DNA of 64,000 nucleotides from Aureispira sp. CCB-E (GCF_031326345.1 NZ_CP133671.1:3100001-3164000); one strand, 5' to 3'; shown: positions 39,370 through 48,537, counted from the stretch's first letter. Translations and numbers: made by a program. Notes: generated by a model not told the origin, from the letters alone.

Positions 39370-39580
39370 TTTTTTAAGGGCTTTTGAGATCTTTTGTAGC
39401 GTAATTTTGGGTGTTTTTAGGATGGTTTTTAAGGGCTAAAAATGTTGGCGTATATGTTTGGACTTGGGTTGTGTGGAGTAGATTGAAAATTATTACGCTG
39501 GGGGTTACGCTTTTTGCTCATCAATTATTCAAAAAACGTTTAAATAGTTATCTTTGAGAAAAAATATAAACAAAATTTTT

Positions 39581-41110
39581 ATGAAAAATGTAGGTTTATT
39601 AATTCTATTTAACTTATTTATTAGTAGTATTTTTTCTCAAAACTCTGATAGCTATATATTTGGTAAGTCTTCTAGTGTATCCTGTTTTGGTGAAAAGAAA
39701 ATTAATGAGAAAAACATTATTTCTTATAGTCAAAAAACTATTGCAATCTATGATAAAAAAACATTAAACCTTATATCAAGTAAAGATATTGAGAACTTTC
39801 CTGAAGATGATAAATGTTGGAATTTCTTTGAGTTTCAAGAAGAGTTCTTCTACTTGTTTTATTCTCAAAAAAAAGATGCTAAAACATTTAAAATTTATAT
39901 TCGAAAATTGAATCTTGATGCTACAAGGCTTGAGGCACCTCAAAATTTATATGAGGAACCTGTTACTGGTCGAATAGGTTATTTTATTAATGGATCATCT
40001 TATATTGGTCAAAAACCTTTCTTAGGTATTCAACTATCAAAAGATAGTTCAAAATTAGCAGTTATTTTAGGTCAAAAAGTCCAAGTTTTTGAAAAAGGAA
40101 TGAAGCTATTATGGAAAACCGATAATGTTTATGGTTATCATTCTCCATCTGGACCTTTTGACATGCATGCTAATTTTCTAGATAACAATGGTGATTATTA
40201 TTCTATCATCAAAGTTTTTAAGTATAATAAAGAAAGAAAAAATGAGTACGACTGGGCAGATTACAGAGAAACAGTTAAGAAGTCTTATAAACCAAATTAT
40301 GAAGTCTTAATTCTAAAAGCTAATAGTAATAGTATTGAGTTATTGAATAGTGAAGCCCTTAAAGGGCAGTTAGTTCATAGTATGACTATTCACAAAGATA
40401 ATAAAGGAAATCTTTACTGTATGGGAGCTTGTTTTGCAGACAGAAATATTACTCGAACATCTGCTTTTTTTATTATGGACATGACACAGGAGGTGCCTAA
40501 ATTGAATAAGTTTAAAATTCCAGGAGAAATTGAACATTTTAATAAGAAAAAAATTCCTGAGATTAATAAGGGAGTCTCTTTTTTAAAAAATCTTGAGGTA
40601 ATAAATTGTAATGATGGTAACTTACTAATGATATGTGAACAAAATCTTAACTTCGATCCTGCTGGAGTGCATTCCTCAGGTACAGGAAATTATGGTAACA
40701 TTCTTGCATTTAAAATAAGTTTAACAGGAGATATTATTTGGAGCAGAATTTTACTTAAGTGGCAACTTAATACAAAGGAGGGGGGGTATTATCGCTTTAA
40801 TTCATATAAATATTTTTATTTAAATGATAAACATTATATTGTTTTTTTAGATAACAAAGGTAATGAAAAACTCAATTACGAAAGGGTTAAATATTGTACA
40901 AATGGGAAAAATAGTGTCATCATGGCATACTGTTTAGATGATGATGGAAAAGTTGATAAAAAAATTTTATTTGATATCGGAAAATTAACACAAAGAACCA
41001 CTTACGACTATAGAAGATCTCTTATTCCTCTTTCTCCAAATGAGCTAATGCTTTCCACATATCAAAAAAAACAAAAAACTTCTTTAGTTAAGATTATAAT
41101 TGACAAATAG
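39581..41110 (+). CDS. Secreted protein of unknown function, cargo of element 2
   Basis: A 509-residue protein. The ATG at 39581 (MKNVGLLILFNLFISSIFSQ) is preferred over an upstream TTG because it begins a clean signal peptide and because a -7-like TATCTTTG box (39549-39556) would overlap the longer frame. The mature protein is beta-rich with Asn/Lys, for example KLAVILGQKVQVFEKGMKLLW and GNLYCMGACF, suggesting a propeller-like fold. No catalytic motif is seen. It is AT-rich, on the opposite strand to the element genes, and absent from element 1. Confidence 0.65.
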   Translation: MKNVGLLILFNLFISSIFSQNSDSYIFGKSSSVSCFGEKKINEKNIISYSQKTIAIYDKKTLNLISSKDIENFPEDDKCWNFFEFQEEFFYLFYSQKKDAKTFKIYIRKLNLDATRLEAPQNLYEEPVTGRIGYFINGSSYIGQKPFLGIQLSKDSSKLAVILGQKVQVFEKGMKLLWKTDNVYGYHSPSGPFDMHANFLDNNGDYYSIIKVFKYNKERKNEYDWADYRETVKKSYKPNYEVLILKANSNSIELLNSEALKGQLVHSMTIHKDNKGNLYCMGACFADRNITRTSAFFIMDMTQEVPKLNKFKIPGEIEHFNKKKIPEINKGVSFLKNLEVINCNDGNLLMICEQNLNFDPAGVHSSGTGNYGNILAFKISLTGDIIWSRILLKWQLNTKEGGYYRFNSYKYFYLNDKHYIVFLDNKGNEKLNYERVKYCTNGKNSVIMAYCLDDDGKVDKKILFDIGKLTQRTTYDYRRSLIPLSPNELMLSTYQKKQKTSLVKIIIDK

Positions 41111-41263
41111 CAATAGTGCCCTCCTATCTTCAGGAACACTTTCAATCCATTGATAATTTATTAGATCTTTTCTTCCTAAATCTCTTCGCAAAAAATGTGA
41201 AAGGTTTAGGAAGAACACATGAACTACTAACTCAGTTGAAAATCATTTAGAATAACAAGAAAA

Positions 41264-41683
41264 ATGACATCTACAGATTCAATTATTGAGGCAATTCTCA
41301 ACTTTATCTTAAATAAAAAAATACCAGGAAACTCAGAATTAGAAAGGCTATTCGATAAGACTAAAAAAATTGTTATCAAAAAGGCTATTGGAAATATTGA
41401 AAACCAAAACTTTAAAAAAGTTGTCGAAATACGTAGCAAAAAAGATATTGAATCATTAAAAGAGTTATTTAAAATTTATACTAACATTTCAGAAAAAGCA
41501 CTTTACCATAATGAATACTCTTTTTCTTTTATCAAACGATTTGGCTTTAAGGAAAAAATCTATTTAGACAAAAATGGGGGTATTGTAAAAAAGAACTGGA
41601 ACCCTGATTCTGTACGACTCATATATGCTAAAGAATTAAAAAACTGGCTAAAGAAAAAAGAGAACAGCATAAATCGTTTATAA
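41264..41683 (+). CDS. 139-residue protein of unknown function, cargo
   Basis: A soluble, Lys/Ile-rich helical protein; no family recognised. Segments such as ELERLFDKTKKIVIKKAIGNI and KKDIESLKELFKIYTNISEKAL are visible. It follows the secreted protein gene by 150 bases and precedes a membrane protein gene, all on the plus strand, forming a small cargo block inside element 2. Confidence 0.55.
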   Translation: MTSTDSIIEAILNFILNKKIPGNSELERLFDKTKKIVIKKAIGNIENQNFKKVVEIRSKKDIESLKELFKIYTNISEKALYHNEYSFSFIKRFGFKEKIYLDKNGGIVKKNWNPDSVRLIYAKELKNWLKKKENSINRL

Positions 41684-41784
41684 TTACGCTACCTTATTCT
41701 ATAAAAGGTTCTTTTTATCTTATTGTCACAATAAAGAAACTATATCTAAAACTGCCCCAGCAGAATTTAATAAATTCCTCCATT

Positions 41785-42195
41785 ATGTTACTAAATCACA
41801 AATACCAAATAGAAGGCGTTAACAAAAGCATTCAAGATATTTTTATCAGTAACACAACAAGTACAAAGTTCGAAGAAGAATTTAGACTGCTTAAGACTAT
41901 TTCTGAAAATCAGATGTTGTTCCGTTATTTATTAACGGGAAGAATAGGATATATAAAAGTGCTCTTAAAAAAAGATGAAGACAAGTTATTGGTAGAAATT
42001 TTTCAAGCTCCTTTAGGTTTTTCGGTACCTGTTGTTCTATTTTTTGCGTCAATATGTTTCTTTATTTTAGGGGATTCTCAGATATCTTTATATCTATTGG
42101 GTTTTGGTTTATTTTGGTTGTTATTAATCTATTTTTTCTTTAAAAGTGATGCTAAAAACATCAAAAAAAGTATTCTAGATTTCATATCCAAATGA
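41785..42195 (+). CDS. Two-helix membrane protein, cargo
   Basis: A 136-residue protein: a soluble N-terminal 80 residues (EEEFRLLKTISENQMLFRYLLTGRIGYIKVLLKKD) and two adjacent helices at about 79-97 and 99-121 (VPVVLFFASICFFILG, LYLLGFGLFWLLLIYFFF) with a Lys-rich tail. No family recognised. It converges on the spanin-like gene with a shared bidirectional terminator. Confidence 0.6.
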   Translation: MLLNHKYQIEGVNKSIQDIFISNTTSTKFEEEFRLLKTISENQMLFRYLLTGRIGYIKVLLKKDEDKLLVEIFQAPLGFSVPVVLFFASICFFILGDSQISLYLLGFGLFWLLLIYFFFKSDAKNIKKSILDFISK

Positions 42196-42210
42196 GTTTA
42201 ATAAAAGTAA

Positions 42211-42246
42211 AAAAAAGAGGTTAGTTCGTCAGCTAACCTCTTTTTT
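42211..42246. terminator. Bidirectional terminator
   Basis: AAAAAAGAGGTTAG (42211-42224) pairs perfectly with CTAACCTCTTTTTT (42233-42246) around an 8-base loop. T-runs on both strands serve the plus-strand cargo and the minus-strand operon; the stop codon of the spanin-like gene lies inside the stem. Confidence 0.9.
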
Positions 42247-42841
42247 GTTTTGCCCCAAACTGCCCCAACCGCACCCCAAGATTCACAGAATGCACCTTCT
42301 GCAACAAATCATAATCATAGCCTAAAGACCAACCCTTTGCAGATACAAACTGTAAACCCAGCCGAACACTGGCAAAAGAACGAACATTCCCACCAACACC
42401 AGCTGTTAACAGAATCGAATGAACAGGCATTGGAATAGGTTTCGGAATCTCAATCGTCTTCGTAATTTGGGTAGGGATCTTTAGCTTGTAATCCAAGTCA
42501 TTACGAATCAGCTGACCATCAACAATAGAAGAGTAATATAAAGTCAAGTTTTCATCCTCTAAGCTATCTTGATACAATTGAGCAGCTTGGTGTTTGCTCG
42601 TATCAATTTGCTCCTGAATTACCATATCTTTAGAGCTATCCACATAAATAATGCTTGGCTCTGGGACATCTTGCCTTGGCAGCTGCACAATTACTGGAGG
42701 CGGTAAGATGGTGTCCATTCGAATGATGGTATCTATTTTTACTTGTTCTCGCTCTGATGGTGAAGCTTGACGACATTGCTGCAAAAAAATCACATAAGCA
42801 AACAAACACAAAATCAGTAGGAATTGAATGTTCTCTTTCAT
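42233..42841 (-). CDS. Spanin-like inner-membrane-anchored protein, element 2
   Basis: A 202-residue close homologue of 16083-16688: FLLILCLFAYVIFLQQC, PPVIVQLPRQDVPEP, IIYVDS, KLKIPTQITKTIEI and AGVGGNVRSFASVRLGLQF. Among the most conserved genes of the pair. In element 2 a terminator directly follows it, so it ends the middle operon before the cargo block. Confidence 0.6.
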   Translation of the reverse strand: MKENIQFLLILCLFAYVIFLQQCRQASPSEREQVKIDTIIRMDTILPPPVIVQLPRQDVPEPSIIYVDSSKDMVIQEQIDTSKHQAAQLYQDSLEDENLTLYYSSIVDGQLIRNDLDYKLKIPTQITKTIEIPKPIPMPVHSILLTAGVGGNVRSFASVRLGLQFVSAKGWSLGYDYDLLQKVHSVNLGVRLGQFGAKQKRG

Positions 42842-42845
42842 AGGT

Positions 42846-43766
42846 TTAGGATTTAGGCGTGTTAAATTGATGTTTTACCCAGAGCGCTGTTTTTACACAA
42901 GCTTGAACCCGTTGGAGTCTAGTATCTGGATTGGTAATAAAAGCAGCATCTTTGCTGGAGCTGTGAAAACCCCACTCACTCAAGATGGCTCCAAAACAAT
43001 CGGTAAACTCAAAGAGATCTGTTTCTCTCAAGATCTGAAAGTTCACTTCATAATCCGAATCGCCATCCTTCAGCTGCTCTCGGTAGTGCCAATTGTTGGT
43101 GCCTACAGCTTGCTGAACGTGTGTAAAATGCTGCTGAGCAATTTGATCCGAAAAGGTATTTCCTAGCGTACTAAAGACCATATAACCGATGGTGTTCTTT
43201 AGCTTTTGAATGCTGTTGCTACTAGAAATCGCATTGGAATGAAAGGAATGCAAATAGCCGTAATAACCTCTTCTTAGATAGCTTCGAACCAATTCCGTGC
43301 GCTCCGACAACGACCAGTCCTTGTGTGGATGATAGGTGCGAATACATTGAATACCTTGTTTCGTACAAGCTTCTATAAAAGCTTCTGCTGCCAAACGATT
43401 TTCAAAACCTTCGTAATAATGCCCTCGTTCGTGTAAGATCAAGTCTTGATGATAGGCTCTTTTTCCTGGTGTCACATAACGTCCTTGATCGTTGATGCCG
43501 CCATGACCTGCATCCACAAAAATGACAAAACGCCTGCTTCCAAAATGAAGCAAATTAGAATTGGCTTGAACGGTTCTTATATAAACCAAATGCAATCTTG
43601 CCAACGTTTGAGGACCAGCAATGCCATCTAACTGCAAACCATGAGTCTGCTGAAATTTTAAGACCGCCTGTCTGGTTGAGAGTCCATAGTCGCCATCTAC
43701 TGACAGACTAATATTCAATACCTTTCTCAAGCGGTATTGTAAGGTTTTAACGGCTTGTTTATCCAT
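42846..43766 (-). CDS. Peptidoglycan-binding plus Amidase_3 N-acetylmuramoyl-L-alanine amidase, element 2
   Basis: A 306-residue protein. Residues 3-57 are a PG_binding_1 domain (TLQYRLRKVLNISLSVDGDYG, QDGIAGPQTLARL). From about 80 the Amidase_3 domain follows: FVDAGHGG, then a long insert (HERGHYYEGFENRLAAEAF with the metal-binding Glu), LHSFHSNAISSS and ILSEWGFHSSSKDA with the catalytic Glu. Element 1 has a shorter amidase with no binding domain in this slot, and the enzymes are only distantly related. No signal peptide. Confidence 0.85.
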   Translation of the reverse strand: MDKQAVKTLQYRLRKVLNISLSVDGDYGLSTRQAVLKFQQTHGLQLDGIAGPQTLARLHLVYIRTVQANSNLLHFGSRRFVIFVDAGHGGINDQGRYVTPGKRAYHQDLILHERGHYYEGFENRLAAEAFIEACTKQGIQCIRTYHPHKDWSLSERTELVRSYLRRGYYGYLHSFHSNAISSSNSIQKLKNTIGYMVFSTLGNTFSDQIAQQHFTHVQQAVGTNNWHYREQLKDGDSDYEVNFQILRETDLFEFTDCFGAILSEWGFHSSSKDAAFITNPDTRLQRVQACVKTALWVKHQFNTPKS

Positions 43767-44172
43767 GTTTAGAATCGGTTTGGTGCTCGCCTTGGACCTC
43801 GATTCGAGTTTGTGCTCGATAGGCTGCCCAAATGCGTTTGGATTGTTTTTTACGATAGGCTTTGTAATCCCTCAGCTCGGGGTGGTAATTGTAGGCTGGA
43901 GTGAGTTTTATCTTTAAGGCTTGTTCTACCGTGCCTCTTTTAAGATTGGATAAAATCACTTCAAAGGTGCATTGCTCAAAACACAGTTCTTGCAACGCAC
44001 CGCCTTTTTGAAAGAGTCTGGCAATGGCTTTCTGAATGTTTTTCGAGCCGCCAACATAGACAATTTGACCCTGATGGTGAATCAGGTAAGCGCCTCGAAT
44101 GTTTCGGTAACGACCAAGCTGTTTTTTAGGGAAAGGAGGATGAACGGTCAACAAGTTTGTTGGACGGTTCAT
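43759..44172 (-). CDS. GIY-YIG nuclease-like protein, element 2
   Basis: A 137-residue homologue of 17298-17705: NLLTVHPPFPKKQLGRYR, then GAYLIHHQGQIVYVGGS as the GIY-YIG core (Gly-Ala-Tyr replaces GIY) and KRGTVEQALKIKLTPAYNYHP with the candidate Glu. The element 1 form keeps GIY. It overlaps the amidase gene by 8 bases. Confidence 0.72.
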   Translation of the reverse strand: MNRPTNLLTVHPPFPKKQLGRYRNIRGAYLIHHQGQIVYVGGSKNIQKAIARLFQKGGALQELCFEQCTFEVILSNLKRGTVEQALKIKLTPAYNYHPELRDYKAYRKKQSKRIWAAYRAQTRIEVQGEHQTDSKHG

Positions 44173-44250
44173 AACAAGATATTTTTATGGAATAGTTGGT
44201 TGCCGTTTCTAACCAACTACTGTATCAAAATAAAGTAATTAAAGATAAAC

Positions 44251-44694
44251 TTAAAAAGTAAGGTTCGCAAAAAAAGCATCCATGTCAATGCGTTTCATTT
44301 TGCCTGTTTGTTGTTGATAATACTGAAATTGATAATTGGCATCATAACGAACGAAGATTGCTCCATTGTCCCTCAAACTATCCCGTACCTCCTCTCTGAT
44401 TTTTGCATTTCCTACTCGTTCCCAAAATAGCTTTTGAACCAGTGCGGGAAGCAGCGTCAATTGTTTTTCTAACAAGTCTTCTATCATATCTCCAGCATCA
44501 AAATCATGCAAAGAAACTTTCTTTTTGGTGAAAACAGTAGCAATCGCTTGATCGCCTTGAGCCGACAAACTCAACACCAAATCAAATGGATTTAATTCGT
44601 GGGCATCCGCTACTTGACCTATAATTTGTTCCAGGATAGTTTCCAAATCTTTTTTTAAGCGTTCTTTCTGTCCTGCTAATAACATGTCTAACAT
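44251..44694 (-). CDS. Conserved 147-residue protein, element 2
   Basis: Homologue of 17759-18199 with ADAHELNPFDLVLSLSAQGDQAIATVF, LPALVQKLFWERVG and the ending RIDMDAFFANLTF. Soluble and helical. It follows the ATPase gene by 8 bases in the same order as in element 1. Confidence 0.65.
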   Translation of the reverse strand: MLDMLLAGQKERLKKDLETILEQIIGQVADAHELNPFDLVLSLSAQGDQAIATVFTKKKVSLHDFDAGDMIEDLLEKQLTLLPALVQKLFWERVGNAKIREEVRDSLRDNGAIFVRYDANYQFQYYQQQTGKMKRIDMDAFFANLTF

Positions 44695-44702
44695 TGATTC
44701 TA

Positions 44703-45422
44703 TTATTTTTGTGTGGTTGAACGAGACCTTTTTGAAGGTCCTTTTTTAGTTTTTCGTGGTGCGGTTGGTTGTTTCACCTTCAAATCCCCTGTATCCATGA
44801 CAATCGTGCAATGACTGTACAAAGGCGCATCTTGCAAGATTTCAAACGATTTCATCACCTGGTCAAAATGAGGAATGACATTCTTTTTGCCTCTTGGTGG
44901 AGACACATTGTTCTTAAAAAAACGAGCTAAGGTCAAGGCTCCCCAAGCGCCATTGGGAAACATATTGGGATCGTGAAACACCAAGGCAAACCAAATCCCA
45001 ACGTGTTTGGCTCGGTAAAAACAGGCTTTTTGTGCTTGGGTTAATTGAGAACTAAAGACATTGGTAGCATCGTCAATGATAAAAAACAAGCCTTTGTAGC
45101 CTTTTCTGGACAAGCGTTTATAAAGCAGCTGTTCGGTCAACTTCTCATCAGCCATCATGGCTTTCACTCGTTTGCCTTTGAATTTTTTCATAAAGTGTTT
45201 GTGAAACACATAGTCTCGACCTTTGTAGGTAAAATACAGCTCCTTGCTTTTAGCATCCGACCAAAGCTCAATTTCTATAAAGCCAATCCAATCTTTCTCG
45301 TGTCCAGAATTGTAGACAAAAATAGTCTCTCGTCCACAACGCTTCACAAATTGGATCAAATCATAGGTCTTGCCTGAATGGGGTTTTCCAAAGTAGGCTA
45401 AAAAAAAAGGATGGTTTGTCAT
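44703..45422 (-). CDS. Packaging-type P-loop ATPase, element 2
   Basis: A 239-residue protein using the ATG at 45422 (MTNHPFFLAYFGKPHSGKT), which starts at the fold. Walker A is GKPHSGKTYDL and Walker B GLFFIIDDATN, both unchanged from element 1; NPNMF-like FHDPNMFPNGAWGALT is also unchanged. A basic tail (TKKGPSKRSRSTTQK) is added relative to element 1. The start is 2 bases from the stop of the upstream acidic membrane protein gene. Confidence 0.72.
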   Translation of the reverse strand: MTNHPFFLAYFGKPHSGKTYDLIQFVKRCGRETIFVYNSGHEKDWIGFIEIELWSDAKSKELYFTYKGRDYVFHKHFMKKFKGKRVKAMMADEKLTEQLLYKRLSRKGYKGLFFIIDDATNVFSSQLTQAQKACFYRAKHVGIWFALVFHDPNMFPNGAWGALTLARFFKNNVSPPRGKKNVIPHFDQVMKSFEILQDAPLYSHCTIVMDTGDLKVKQPTAPRKTKKGPSKRSRSTTQK

Positions 45423-45424
45423 AC

Positions 45425-46390
45425 TTACTCGTTGTATAAAGCGGCTCGAATCTCTACATTGCTCCATCCTTGATCCAACATCTGTTGAATTTCTGGACTG
45501 GGTTTTTCGGTCGCTAAACTGGTTTTGCAAAACTGTCCTTTGGGGGTTCGATTGTAACAGCCCGTTTCTTTGTGGATATCAAACAGGCGTCTATTTTCTT
45601 GATACTCCTTCAAGTGTGTGTAATCCAATTGATCTGACGTATCGCTTTGAGCTTCGCCTTCTATTTCCAGATCTTCAATTCCCTCTGCTGTTTTTTTTGC
45701 TTTTTGAGCAGCCTGCTTTTTGATCGCTTTTTTGGCTTTGTTTCGATCATAAAAAGCCGCTCCCAAGGTGGGCAGTCCCCACATGGCTAACACCAACAAC
45801 AAAGAACCCAAAGGACTGGGGGTTTTGACCTGGTTACTCCGCATGTAATTGGCAAAGGCTCTCAACAACGCTTTGTTCAGTTTTTTGTCACTGGCGTATC
45901 GAGCAGGAGATTCTCCACTAATGGCACTACACAACATAGCTTTGGAGTCGTCAATCTTTTCCATCGCAATTTCTCCTAATTCTTCTAGCAGCTCCAAGTT
46001 TTTCACGCTGTCCCCTGTTAAATCTCCAATCACTTCGTCGATTGGTTTTTCTTCTGGCTCGCCATTGATTGCCTCATCCAAAGGGTCTTGTTCTTCTAAC
46101 TCATCATCAGGAAAATCAAAGGCATCGGCTGCTTCATTTTCTTCCCAATCTTCCTCCTCTTCTAAAGGAAATTCCTCGTCCAATTTTTCCTCCAATTCCT
46201 CGTCCATTGTGGGCGCATTTTCTACGTCCATTGTGGCGGCATTTTCTGAAAATGTCTGTTCCTTTTCTAAAGCGTTTTCTACGTCAGAAATGCAGTTTTT
46301 GGCATTTTCAACCTCATTTTCTAATCCATTGACAAAGTTATTGACAACTTCATTTTCTGAGGCATTTTCTACGTCGTTTTTATCGGTCAT
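45425..46390 (-). CDS. Acidic membrane protein upstream of the ATPase, element 2
   Basis: A 321-residue homologue of 18893-19837. The N-terminal 130 residues are built from VENA, ENEV and acidic repeats (NDVENASENEVVNN), then ELLEELGEIAMEKIDDSKAMLCSAISG, a helix (PLGSLLLVLAMWGLPTLGAAF) and HLKEYQENRRLFDIHKETG with PSPEIQQMLDQG. The repeats differ from those of element 1 in the residue used but keep the 11-base-like period in DNA. Confidence 0.65.
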   Translation of the reverse strand: MTDKNDVENASENEVVNNFVNGLENEVENAKNCISDVENALEKEQTFSENAATMDVENAPTMDEELEEKLDEEFPLEEEEDWEENEAADAFDFPDDELEEQDPLDEAINGEPEEKPIDEVIGDLTGDSVKNLELLEELGEIAMEKIDDSKAMLCSAISGESPARYASDKKLNKALLRAFANYMRSNQVKTPSPLGSLLLVLAMWGLPTLGAAFYDRNKAKKAIKKQAAQKAKKTAEGIEDLEIEGEAQSDTSDQLDYTHLKEYQENRRLFDIHKETGCYNRTPKGQFCKTSLATEKPSPEIQQMLDQGWSNVEIRAALYNE

Positions 46391-46392
46391 TT

Positions 46393-46806
46393 TTAAGCTA
46401 GATTTTCAACTTTTTTATACAATGATTTTAAGTCCATAATATGAACGGTCGTAGCAGCATAAGAAGCCGTTTTATAGTTTTCCCCTCGTTGCTGGTCGAT
46501 CAATCCTAAATCATCGTCCACATCAAAAATCCCCTCCATCAACAACTTATTTTCGTGTTGCTCCAAGACTTTAATTTTTTCTTGAATCAATTCGAGTACC
46601 CTTGCTTTGGAAACGCCTTGAGCAGGATCGCTTTTTGCCCTTCCGATGGGCTCTGGAATCGGTGGTGGTGGGATTTCTTGTCGTGGTGTTACAGTCGTAT
46701 CCGTTTGATGTTCTGCCGTGACATTGGCATGAATTGTTTTGTTCATGCGGTAAGTTTTCCCCGCATGGGAAATCACATCCCCTCTTTTTAATTTGATGGT
46801 TTTCAT
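46393..46806 (-). CDS. 137-residue protein with Pro-rich linker, element 2
   Basis: A two-part protein. The N-terminal half (MKTIKLKRGDVISHAGKTYRM) resembles a small beta domain with a KRGDVI turn, followed by a Pro-rich linker (PRQEIPPPPIPEP). The C-terminal part matches the complete 89-residue protein at 20065-20334 of element 1. Function unknown. Confidence 0.65.
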   Translation of the reverse strand: MKTIKLKRGDVISHAGKTYRMNKTIHANVTAEHQTDTTVTPRQEIPPPPIPEPIGRAKSDPAQGVSKARVLELIQEKIKVLEQHENKLLMEGIFDVDDDLGLIDQQRGENYKTASYAATTVHIMDLKSLYKKVENLA

Positions 46807-46839
46807 TTTTGGTTTAAGATTTAATGAGAAAAGTAATGC

Positions 46840-46980
46840 TTACCATTTGATGCGCAAATGGGTACAATTGGGCTCTAAATCGAGTCGGTAGCGCTGATCT
46901 ATTCTAGCATAATGACAAACAGAAATACGGCGTAAAAGCCTTTTGTGTCGGTAGATAAAAACGGTCTTTTGTCGTTTCAT
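46840..46980 (-). CDS. 46-residue very basic protein, element 2
   Basis: A short frame starting MKRQKTVFIYRHKRLLRRIS with further Arg, Tyr and Cys/His (CHYARIDQRYRLDL) and ending RIKW. Spacing to the neighbours (17 and 33 bases) and the operon position suit a real gene. No counterpart seen in element 1. Could bind nucleic acid; unproven. Confidence 0.45.
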   Translation of the reverse strand: MKRQKTVFIYRHKRLLRRISVCHYARIDQRYRLDLEPNCTHLRIKW

Positions 46981-46997
46981 GGTATGGGATTAAAGAG

Positions 46998-47309
46998 TTA
47001 ACAAATGCGGTTCTGTTGGCGGCTTTTTTTGGCAATGCGGCGCTTTTTTCGACGCTTTTTAATGGCTTTTTTGGGGTCCTTGATGGATTGGTTCCTGGAA
47101 TACTTAGGAAGTACTAAGGTTTCGGACGCTTCAGCGACTGTTTGTAGTGGGTACATGGTTGTTTCTTGAATCGTTTCACCTGTCTCGTTCTCCCAAAAAT
47201 CCTTTTCTTCTATACAAACCTCCTTCGGAAAAAGTGGATCGGGGGGAATTCGATGACAACTGTAATAAATTATTCCTGCTACGATTAGCATACAAATGGC
47301 TAGAATCAT
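46998..47309 (-). CDS. Single-helix protein with basic C-terminus, element 2
   Basis: A 103-residue protein starting MILAICMLIVAGIIYYSC. The frame extends to 47405, but a promoter-like pair (TTTG near 47441-47444 and CATCTTTG at 47413-47420 on the minus strand) would put transcription start inside it, so the shorter start is chosen. One helix, an acidic middle and a tail with KKAIKKRRKKRRIAKKSRQQ. A membrane-tethered DNA-binding protein is plausible. No copy in element 1. Confidence 0.5.
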   Translation of the reverse strand: MILAICMLIVAGIIYYSCHRIPPDPLFPKEVCIEEKDFWENETGETIQETTMYPLQTVAEASETLVLPKYSRNQSIKDPKKAIKKRRKKRRIAKKSRQQNRIC

Positions 47310-47412
47310 GGTGCTTTTTTTCAATACTTCGTGGTAAAATCGTATCCATACGATTATTAGTAGGCTAAATTTTAAATATTCAGCGTTTGAAATTCTGATA
47401 ATCATATGGATA

Positions 47413-47444
47413 CAAAGATGTTTTTTTGTTTTTGCGATAGCAAA
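47413..47444 (-). promoter_or_regulatory. Candidate promoter of the element 2 middle operon
   Basis: Minus strand TTTG (47441-47444), 20 bases, then CATCTTTG (47413-47420), the same -7-like box as the two late promoters. The rest of 47310-47637 holds only AT-rich sequence. Confidence 0.5.
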
Positions 47445-47637
47445 GCAAAAAATCCACGAAGTACTATTTTAAATTAATCAATTGGTTTTACATAAAGTTA
47501 GAGCAGCTGTTTGGCAATCAAAAGGATTCTCTTTTGAGGGACTTGATTTAGGGGCGTAATTTTTTGGCTTTCTAAAAAGGCATAAAAAAAGCTGTCCAAA
47601 ATTGAACAGCTTTCTTTAATGGTAAGGAGAATAGGAT

Positions 47638-48537
47638 TTAAAAATGTCTTCGCATCTGTACTAACAATTTATCAAACAAAGGAATCACTGCTTTCATTTC
47701 TGTTGGGGTCATATATTGAGCCTTGTTATATTTTGTCTTGGTCAAAAAGACATTTTGTATCTTCAAGCTTTTTAGTTTGTGAGAAATGTATTGTTCAAAT
47801 AAACGAGCAAAAATTTCATTCCGTTGCAAAAAATACTTTTGAAGTAAACCTTTAGAGGCACCTTTAATCCGATTCGCATAAACAGAATGTTCCTTTTTAT
47901 TCGGTGCCCAATAAGCTTTTTCTAAAATAGATTCTACTAAATGGCGCATAGGGTACTTTTTTGCATCATAGGTTATTCGTTTAAAATCTGTAGAATCCCC
48001 ATTAGTTAACGAAAAAGCCCTATGTGTTTCTACTCTAGAGCCAAAGAAATAGTCTAAAAAATGACCGTATTCATGGGCAAAAGAGCCAACCCCTCCTGAA
48101 ATAACAAAACGTTTTGCTTTGTCATAAGGATCCTTAAAACGATGAGCTTCTTTATAACGAGTCAGGTTAATGATATTGGTACCTGGTTCGTAATGAGCCA
48201 AAGCACCTCTTTTCCCCCTCGCTCCAAAAGCAATCCCTAAGTGTTTATCTAAACCTATGTTGTTGCCTTTAAATTGTAGAACTCGATTTAAATCGTAAAG
48301 ACAAACCGTGAGTGCTGCCAAGTAATTAAAACGGTCTTCATGTGTTACCCAATTCCCAAATTGATAGCCTTTTAAATGAAAAACCTTTGACACTTCTCGA
48401 ATGTCTTTAATCCTCTTTAAATCATCGTTAACAGCTCCTTTTCTAAATTCCTTATAGATTGCCTCAAAACCTTGAAACTTCCACCAGCGTTCCAAGTTGG
48501 AACCATCCTCTGGAGTTAATGTATCAACAATCTTCAT
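47638..48537 (-). CDS. LPD1-type metallopeptidase-like protein, element 2
   Basis: A 299-residue homologue of 22233-23138. LGIAFGARGKRGALAHYEPG, NIINLTRYKEAHR and GGVGSFAHEYGHFLDYFFGS keep the peptidase-like pattern including HEYGH. The C-terminal RNEIFARLFEQYISHKLKSL and IQNVFLTKTKYNKAQYMTPTEMK are nearly unchanged from element 1, so it is among the best conserved proteins and probably essential for the element. Confidence 0.75.
   Translation of the reverse strand: MKIVDTLTPEDGSNLERWWKFQGFEAIYKEFRKGAVNDDLKRIKDIREVSKVFHLKGYQFGNWVTHEDRFNYLAALTVCLYDLNRVLQFKGNNIGLDKHLGIAFGARGKRGALAHYEPGTNIINLTRYKEAHRFKDPYDKAKRFVISGGVGSFAHEYGHFLDYFFGSRVETHRAFSLTNGDSTDFKRITYDAKKYPMRHLVESILEKAYWAPNKKEHSVYANRIKGASKGLLQKYFLQRNEIFARLFEQYISHKLKSLKIQNVFLTKTKYNKAQYMTPTEMKAVIPLFDKLLVQMRRHF

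Noticed and set aside
45849-46439. 196-codon Ser-rich plus-strand frame
   Set aside because: It is the antisense of the acidic repeat region of the 45425-46390 gene; the Ser runs arise from Glu/Asp codons read backwards.
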